Shown in pieces: positions 59,602 through 64,000 of a stretch of DNA of 64,000 nt. Origin of the DNA: Actinomyces bowdenii (GTDB taxonomy: Bacteria > Actinomycetota > Actinomycetes > Actinomycetales > Actinomycetaceae); NCBI RefSeq assembly GCF_017592395.1, contig NZ_JAGFOU010000002.1:100206-164205 (forward strand). The letters run 5' to 3'. Positions within the stretch are counted from its first letter, which is position 1. Every line of letters starts with the position of its first letter. The notes beneath the pieces were generated by a model that was not told where the DNA came from, made no database searches, and worked only from the letters and a program-made list of their open reading frames with translations. Made by a program: the position numbers and the translations under genes.

Positions 59602-60267
59602 ATGATTCGATTCGATTGTGGTTCCTCCATCGTGGGCGGTCTTGTGATGATCCTCGTCGGTGCTATGTTGTGCTCATGTAGTAGTTCTTCCGATCCTGCC
59701 GATGCTTCGATTTCTCCTGATTCAGTTCGCGAATCGGCGTCTGCGGCTACGGAACAGCCATCTAGTGGTGTTTCTTCTGCGCCTTCGCAGGCGGAGGGGT
59801 GGACGATGAATCCGGCCCTCGGGCTTACTGTGACGATATCCGAAGAGGCTGGTTCTGAGCCTCCGAGGACGTTCGATGACGGCCGGAAGCAGGTTATATA
59901 CAATGTGGATACGGATGCTCCTTACTCTGTTTTTGTGGAGTATTATGCTAATGGAGAGAAGAGTGCTGATGATATTCTCGCCGTCGAGCAGGAGGCCTTT
60001 TCTTCGAAAGGTGAGGATGTGTCTGCGGTCAGCGTGTCGGTTGATGGTGGGAGAAATGCTAGGCGATTGGAGTGGTCGCAGCAAGGAAAAACCCGTTGGT
60101 CCACTGAGAGCCCCAATGCTGAAGTCGAGTTGAGAGGTGCGGCGATTATAGTTGACGGTGAGGGTGGGTATAGTTATTCCGTCTATGTGATGGCTCCGGC
60201 TGCTAATAGTGAAGCTGTGGATGCCGCATATGCGGTCCTCGACTCACTGGTGGTGAGCGCCCCGTGA
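59602..60267 (+). CDS. Small lipoprotein downstream of the giant pilin
   Basis: This 221-residue protein has a hydrophobic signal with an unusual lipobox LCSC (C26), a Ser-rich linker, and an alpha/beta domain beginning WTMNPALGLTVTI and ending DAAYAVLDSLVVS. The pattern resembles LpqN/PsbP-like domains, by eye only. It shares the AT-richer composition of the gene before it. The ATG at 59602 is chosen because GAGGAG lies 7 bases upstream; an ATG at 59572 has no such site. The stop overlaps the next lipoprotein gene (GTGA). Confidence 0.72.
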   Translation: MIRFDCGSSIVGGLVMILVGAMLCSCSSSSDPADASISPDSVRESASAATEQPSSGVSSAPSQAEGWTMNPALGLTVTISEEAGSEPPRTFDDGRKQVIYNVDTDAPYSVFVEYYANGEKSADDILAVEQEAFSSKGEDVSAVSVSVDGGRNARRLEWSQQGKTRWSTESPNAEVELRGAAIIVDGEGGYSYSVYVMAPAANSEAVDAAYAVLDSLVVSAP

Positions 60268-60872
60268 GGCGGCGCGCCGTGGTTGCCTCAGCATCCGTCG
60301 TCGCCGCGGCCGGTGTGCTGGCCGCATGCGGATCCGGTGACGCCCCCTCAAAGGCCCTCACTGAGATCTCCGACGTCCCCCAGGCGCCCTCGCCGCGCCC
60401 AGGACCGGACGAGGACGCCGCCGGCTGGCAGGAGACAACCATTGGGGCCATGCGACTGCTCCTGCCCACGGACGCCGCCGGCCCCACCGCCCACGAGGAC
60501 TGGGGCCAGTACGCCAGCTCCTACGACATCCCCGGTCAGAGCGAGGAGAACGGGGCGGCCCACAGGATCCTCACCGGCCAGCTCTCGGCCGGCACCTCCG
60601 CCAACGGCGCCCGCCAGGTCGTGGACCGCATCAATTCCTTCCTCATCGAGAACTATGTGGAGATCGACAGGATCTCCTGGGACCAGGACGAGGCCACAGG
60701 CATCGAGCGCATCGCCTTCTACTGGGGCCCCACCGGCTCCGACAGCGGCTGGACCTGGCTCACGGCCGGCAACAGCGGTGAGATCGCGATCGTCACGCTC
60801 TTCGGCAGCACCGTCGACGACGGGCTGCGCAACGGGATCGAGGAGTCCATGACCTACTCCGAGGGGGAGTAA
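60264..60872 (+). CDS. Lipoprotein of unknown function (middle of three)
   Basis: This 202-residue protein has a signal with lipobox LAAC (C22), a Pro-rich linker and a domain starting GWQETTIGAMRLLLPTD and closing TLFGSTVDDGLRNGIEESM. The order of elements resembles the neighbouring lipoproteins. Base composition is back to the GC-rich norm. GTG start overlapping the previous stop; its own stop overlaps the next ATG (TAATG). Confidence 0.75.
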   Translation: MRRRAVVASASVVAAAGVLAACGSGDAPSKALTEISDVPQAPSPRPGPDEDAAGWQETTIGAMRLLLPTDAAGPTAHEDWGQYASSYDIPGQSEENGAAHRILTGQLSAGTSANGARQVVDRINSFLIENYVEIDRISWDQDEATGIERIAFYWGPTGSDSGWTWLTAGNSGEIAIVTLFGSTVDDGLRNGIEESMTYSEGE

Positions 60873-61888
60873 TGACCACCGCCATGCCTCGCAGAGCAGG
60901 ACTCCTGGCACTCGTGGGCGGGATCGCCGTCGGCGCCGCCGCCTGCTCCTCACTGCCCGGCCCCGACGGGGACTGGGAGCGCGTCGACGAGAGCGGCATG
61001 CTCCTGGCCACCCCCTCCGGCTGGGAGAGATCAGCTCCAGCAGCGGGACTATGGACCGCCGTGTGGACCACCCGGGACGATTCGGGGAGCCGGCTCATGG
61101 CCGCCCCCCACGTCGACGCCGACGACGTCTACGGCGCCATCGACATCGCGATGAACGCCGCCCGCTCCGTCACCCGCGGATACACCCCCGTGGGGGCGCG
61201 CACCGCCTGGTCCGGGGGCGGAACCACCCTCGTCCGCCAGGACTACCGCGCCACCTCGCCCCTGGACGCCACCGGCACCCTCTGGGGGATTCAGCGGGGC
61301 GAGCGCATCGCTTTGCTCGACCTTGCCGGCCCCACCGTCACCGATGAGCAGCGCACCACCGTCGGATCCTGGATCGAGCTCACCGACGACCAGCCGGCCA
61401 CCCCCAGCGCCGCCGTCTCAACCGCCTCCGCCTCTCAAGCCGTCCCCGGACAGGAGGCCGATGCCGACGGCGTCACGCTCCTCATTCCCGAGGGCTGGCT
61501 GGAGACCGGAGGGGCTGAGGGATCCCAGCGCTGGACCAGGGGATGGGCGCTGGTGGATGACAACAGCATCATGATCCAGCGCCTCCTCGTGGCACCCACC
61601 ATGCCCGAGGAGTCCGTGGCGTTGGCACTGGCGCAGATCGAGGTCGACCACAAGGCGGGATCCCTCACCGGCTACGTCGCCAAAGTGCGCAACCCCCTGA
61701 CATTGGAGGGCCTCAAGGAGGCCGTGCGCGTCGACTTCTCCCACGGTGATGACGGCACCGATGAGGGCTGCCTCTGGGTGATCAGCAACGGCGAGCGCAT
61801 CGCCGCGGTGCAGTACGTCGCCACAGGTGAGATCAACACCGAAGTGCGCTCCGCCGTCGAGGACTCCCTGGCCCTCACCGCCGGCTGA
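60872..61888 (+). CDS. Lipoprotein with two similar domains (last of three)
   Basis: This 338-residue protein has a signal with an AAAC lipobox (C25) and two similar alpha/beta units: about 30-175 (GMLLATPSGWERS to TTVGSWIEL) and about 195-335 (GVTLLIPEGWLET to VRSAVEDSLAL). The units look like a duplicated LpqN/PsbP-like domain. It is translationally coupled to the previous two lipoproteins. Its last 14 bases overlap the end of the convergent DUF192 gene. Confidence 0.75.
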   Translation: MTTAMPRRAGLLALVGGIAVGAAACSSLPGPDGDWERVDESGMLLATPSGWERSAPAAGLWTAVWTTRDDSGSRLMAAPHVDADDVYGAIDIAMNAARSVTRGYTPVGARTAWSGGGTTLVRQDYRATSPLDATGTLWGIQRGERIALLDLAGPTVTDEQRTTVGSWIELTDDQPATPSAAVSTASASQAVPGQEADADGVTLLIPEGWLETGGAEGSQRWTRGWALVDDNSIMIQRLLVAPTMPEESVALALAQIEVDHKAGSLTGYVAKVRNPLTLEGLKEAVRVDFSHGDDGTDEGCLWVISNGERIAAVQYVATGEINTEVRSAVEDSLALTAG

Positions 61889-62288
61889 AGCGCCCGGGCG
61901 CGGTGCCTCTGCGTGCGGGATCGGCCAGGACGCTGCCCCGACGGATGCCCAGGCGCTCGGCCATCCCGGCCTCCATCTCCACCACCGCGCTGGCGCGTAG
62001 GCGGGGCAGGCCGATCCGCCCCGGCGCCAAGGGCGCCACCGCCACCACCGTCCCGGAGCGGCGGACGTAGACGACATCGATCGTGTACCGCATGCCGAAG
62101 CAGTGCACCCAGTTGCAGCGCGGGATCCACAGCGCCCCCTCGATGCCGTCGGTGCCGAGCAGCCCCTTATTGCGCTCGCGCCGGTTGGAGGCCACCCACA
62201 GGGGCAGGCCCGTGTCCCGCCCGTCAACAGTGAGACGGGGGAGATCGTCGGGCAGGGCGTCTGACCACACGGGCGCTGTCGTCCTCAT
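61875..62288 (-). CDS. DUF192 family protein
   Basis: This 137-residue protein matches the small DUF192 beta-barrel: ASNRRERNKGLLGTD, the WVHCFGMRYTIDVVYV core and the VVEMEAGMAERLGI helix. No membrane helix is seen. Its function is not established. TAGGCT ends 6 bases before the ATG and no ribosome site is present, so it is a good candidate for a leaderless mRNA. Confidence 0.85.
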   Translation of the reverse strand: MRTTAPVWSDALPDDLPRLTVDGRDTGLPLWVASNRRERNKGLLGTDGIEGALWIPRCNWVHCFGMRYTIDVVYVRRSGTVVAVAPLAPGRIGLPRLRASAVVEMEAGMAERLGIRRGSVLADPARRGTAPGRFSRR

Positions 62289-62434
62289 GGCGTGAGCCTA
62301 TGGGGGCTGCGCCGCCACAGGCAGGGGCGCCCGCCCCGACGCCCCGGGGCGCCAGTGGAGCCCGCGGCGAGCCGAGCCCCGCGTGACCAGCCCCACGGCG
62401 CCCGGCCTTGCCGCAGCGGCGCCGTCGGCCTGTA

Positions 62435-62600
62435 CAGTTGGCCCCGCCAAAGACCGCAGGTTGCCCACTCCGGTGGGACCAAGTCCGCTTACGGCGGGGC
62501 CGGCGCAGGTGAGACGAGACCCGGCCGGGGTGCCCCGGCCCGCGAGCCCCGTGCCCACCGGCGCGGGGCTCCTCTGCTGAGCGGGCCCTGCGGCAGACCA
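62435..62600 (+). promoter_or_regulatory. Ribosomal protein L10 leader
   Basis: The 326-base spacer before rplJ holds several paired elements, including GACCGCAGGTTGCC and GGCGCAGGTGAGACGAGACC, in the style of actinobacterial L10 leaders. A terminator-like stem follows at 62544-62571 (8-bp GC arms). In this system L10-L7/L12 binds its own leader to limit synthesis. The boundaries are approximate. Bases 62301-62434 show nothing else. Confidence 0.65.
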
Positions 62601-62614
62601 CGGAAGGAGGGCCC

Positions 62615-63136
62615 ATGGCACGGCCTGACAAGGAAGCAGCCGTCGCTGCACTCGCGGACAGGTTCCGCGAGGCGGACGCGGTCCTGCTCACCGAGTACCG
62701 GGGACTGAGCGTCAGCCAGCTCAAGGAGCTGCGCCGCGCTCTCGCCGGTAACGCCGAGTACGCCGTGGTGAAGAACACGCTTGCCGCGATCGCCGCCCGC
62801 CAGGTCGGCCTCGAGGCCTTCGCCGAGGACCTCAAGGGCCCCTCCGCCCTGACCTTCGTCACCGGTGAGCCGGTGGAGGCCGCCAAGGCCCTGCGTGACT
62901 TCGCCAAGGACAACAAGCAGCTCGTCATCAAGGGCGGCGTCATGGACGGCGATGTGCTGTCCGCCGACGGCGTCGACAAGCTCGCCTCTCTCGAATCCCG
63001 CGAGGTGCTGCTGGCCAAGGCCGCGGGCGCTATGAAGGCGTCCCTGTCCAAGGCCGCCTACCTCTTCGCCGCACCGGCCTCCCAGGCCGTGCGCACCGTC
63101 GACGCCCTGCGCGAGAAGCAGGAGACGGCGGCCTGA
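62615..63136 (+). CDS. rplJ: Large ribosomal subunit protein uL10
   Basis: This 173-residue L10 contains [32 protein letters not shown] and a C-terminal helix that anchors L7/L12 dimers. GGAAGGAGG lies before the ATG. It is paired with rplL, as usual. Confidence 0.97.
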   Translation: MARPDKEAAVAALADRFREADAVLLTEYRGLSVSQLKELRRALAGNAEYAVVKNTLAAIAARQVGLEAFAEDLKGPSALTFVTGEPVEAAKALRDFAKDNKQLVIKGGVMDGDVLSADGVDKLASLESREVLLAKAAGAMKASLSKAAYLFAAPASQAVRTVDALREKQETAA

Positions 63137-63199
63137 GGCCGCACGCGTCATCCACCACCCCTGCACGCGCAGGAACCACACCAGGAAGGAACGCCCATC

Positions 63200-63589
63200 A
63201 TGGCGAAGCTGACCACTGAAGAGCTCATCGAGCAGTTCAAGGAGCTCACCCTCATCGAGCTCTCCGAGTTCGTCAAGGCCTTCGAGGAGACCTTCGACGT
63301 CACCGCCGCCGCCCCGGCCGCCGTGGCCGTGGCCGCCGCCCCCGCCGCTGCCGGTGGCGAGGCCGCCGTCGAGGAGAAGGACGAGTTCGACGTCATCCTC
63401 GAGGCCGCCGGCGACAAGAAGATCCAGGTCATCAAGGAGGTGCGCGCCCTGACCTCCCTCGGCCTGAAGGAGGCCAAGGAGCTGGTCGACGGAGCCCCCA
63501 AGGCCGTCCTGGAGGGCGCCAACAAGGAGGCCGCCGAGAAGGCCAAGGAGCAGCTCGAGGGCGCCGGCGCCACCGTCACCCTCAAGTGA
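63200..63589 (+). CDS. rplL: Large ribosomal subunit protein bL12
   Basis: This 129-residue L7/L12 has the N-terminal dimerisation helices ([21 protein letters not shown]), an Ala-rich hinge and the C-terminal factor-binding domain ([24 protein letters not shown]). It forms the ribosomal stalk with L10. AGGAAGGA lies upstream of the ATG. Confidence 0.98.
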   Translation: MAKLTTEELIEQFKELTLIELSEFVKAFEETFDVTAAAPAAVAVAAAPAAAGGEAAVEEKDEFDVILEAAGDKKIQVIKEVRALTSLGLKEAKELVDGAPKAVLEGANKEAAEKAKEQLEGAGATVTLK

Positions 63590-63652
63590 GCCCCGCCCCG
63601 CTGCACGGCGCACGGTAGTTGCCGGCGCCGCGCCGGGGGAGTGCTTCCACGT

Positions 63653-63683
63653 GGCCCCGTCCACCCCTGCGGTGGGCGGGGCC
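63653..63683 (+). terminator. rplJL terminator
   Basis: Thirteen-base GC arms (63653-63665 and 63671-63683, one wobble) with a 5-base loop, 63 bases past rplL. Confidence 0.7.
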
Positions 63684-63744
63684 GCGTCGCGTTCCCGCGC
63701 CGGGGGTGCTGAGGGCCACCGGTTCGGCGTCGGTTGGCGACTTG

Positions 63745-63823
63745 GGCGTCGTTTCGCGACGTGGACGTACCTTGCAGGTGTCGCCTCCGTCGCGAAGTGA
63801 CGCGCCTGTCGCGAAGTGACGCC
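63745..63823. repeat. Three copies of a 16-base motif
   Basis: GGCGTCGTTTCGCGAC (63745-63760) is followed by two inverted copies with core GTCGCGAAGTGACGC (63789-63803 and 63808-63823). A similar sequence, TGCGTCACTTCGCGGC, occurs at 4521-4536. Confidence 0.65.
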
Positions 63824-63904
63824 CTTCTTGCGCCCGGCGGGCCCTGTCACTGCCGTTGCTCCGGAGCCGCCCGGGTCAAGTCTCTTGGTGTGGTGTTCTT
63901 TGTG

Positions 63905-64000
63905 TTAGGTGGTGATGGTCATCAGGGGGTGGTTGTCGGGGGTGGTGTGGGTCAGGGTGTGGGTTAGTTGCTGGAGTGAGGTCTGGGATAGGTAGCGGCG
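63905..64000 (-). CDS. C-terminal fragment of an unidentified protein, cut by the window edge
   Basis: Read from the right edge on the minus strand, an open frame gives 31 residues, beginning RRYLSQTSLQQLTHTL and ending HPLMTITT before TAA at 63905-63907. The Thr/His/Gln-rich sequence and GT/AC-rich DNA differ from the ribosomal genes beside it. A mobile-element protein would fit, but the fragment is too short to assign. Note that rpoB often follows rplL, though in the other orientation. Confidence 0.4.
   Translation of the reverse strand, partial: RRYLSQTSLQQLTHTLTHTTPDNHPLMTITT

Larger units (their letters stand above)
63590..63904. other. Spacer after rplL with terminator and short repeats
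   Basis: No gene is seen in these 315 bases. They contain the rplL terminator (63653-63683) and three copies of a 16-base motif (63745-63823). Confidence 0.6.

Noticed and set aside
63789..63823. Start of a CRISPR array
   Set aside because: Only two same-direction copies 19 bases apart, with a spacer far too short and no cas genes.

Overview
The window is very GC-rich, gene-dense DNA with short spacers, GTG/TTG starts, many ATGA/GTGA stop-start overlaps and AGGAGG-type ribosome sites. Actinobacterial markers are bS22 (the 32-residue AURKAIP1/COX24-type ribosomal protein) beside a small HTH gene, the order tRNA-Trp-secE-nusG-rplK-rplA, and a monoderm-type Tad pilus locus without a secretin. 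The overall style suggests Actinomycetaceae (Actinomyces-like); the genus is an inference. No rRNA, CRISPR array or prophage was seen.

Layout. 1-5.4 kb: a sugar-acid (ascorbate/ketogulonate-like) catabolic cluster: a phosphotriesterase-family hydrolase (cut by the window edge), a UlaD-like decarboxylase, UlaE, a PfkB kinase, an MFS sugar porter and convergent UlaF. 5.8-11.5 kb (minus strand): a small membrane protein, transketolase, an NfeD-flotillin pair and a membrane coiled-coil protein. 11.8-15.3 kb: dihydroxyacetone kinase (DhaK plus a DhaL-DhaM fusion) and an aldose 1-epimerase. 15.6-22.2 kb: an ABC sugar importer with a GH2 beta-galactosidase. 22.4-24.7 kb: KtrAB-like potassium uptake. 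24.9-26.8 kb: HTH protein, bS22, MurB. 27-30.3 kb: an organophosphate antiporter and an inositol-phosphatase-family enzyme behind tandem LacI-type operators, facing an adenosine deaminase-LacI regulator pair. 31.6-38.5 kb: an APH-fold kinase, an AGCS symporter, a NarK-like transporter, an aspartate aminotransferase and a DUF4862-like protein. 38.7-41.5 kb: tRNA-Trp, secE, nusG, rplK, rplA.

41.7-61.9 kb: a roughly 21-kb envelope/pilus island lies between rplA and rplJ. It begins with two tandem lipoprotein-OmpA bicistrons separated by a repeated intergenic module. A Tad/Flp machine follows: a zinc-ribbon protein, CpaB, a TadZ ATPase fused to a TadE-type prepilin, a second TadE, TadA, TadB, TadC, a two-component system, Flp pilin, an OmpA lipoprotein, a TadG-like protein and a prepilin peptidase. 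The island ends with a 501-residue Flp-pilin-like protein carrying a long, AT-richer, low-complexity tail, followed by three coupled lipoproteins. Ribosomal genes resume at 62.6 kb with an L10 leader, rplJ and rplL, and the window ends in a truncated minus-strand ORF.

The most unusual material is in the pilus island: the ATPase-prepilin fusion with an intact prepilin-peptidase site, the giant pilin with Gln instead of Glu at mature position +5 and its lipoprotein partners, and the three OmpA-domain proteins in what looks like a monoderm. The altered active site of the UlaD-like enzyme is the most interesting metabolic observation.
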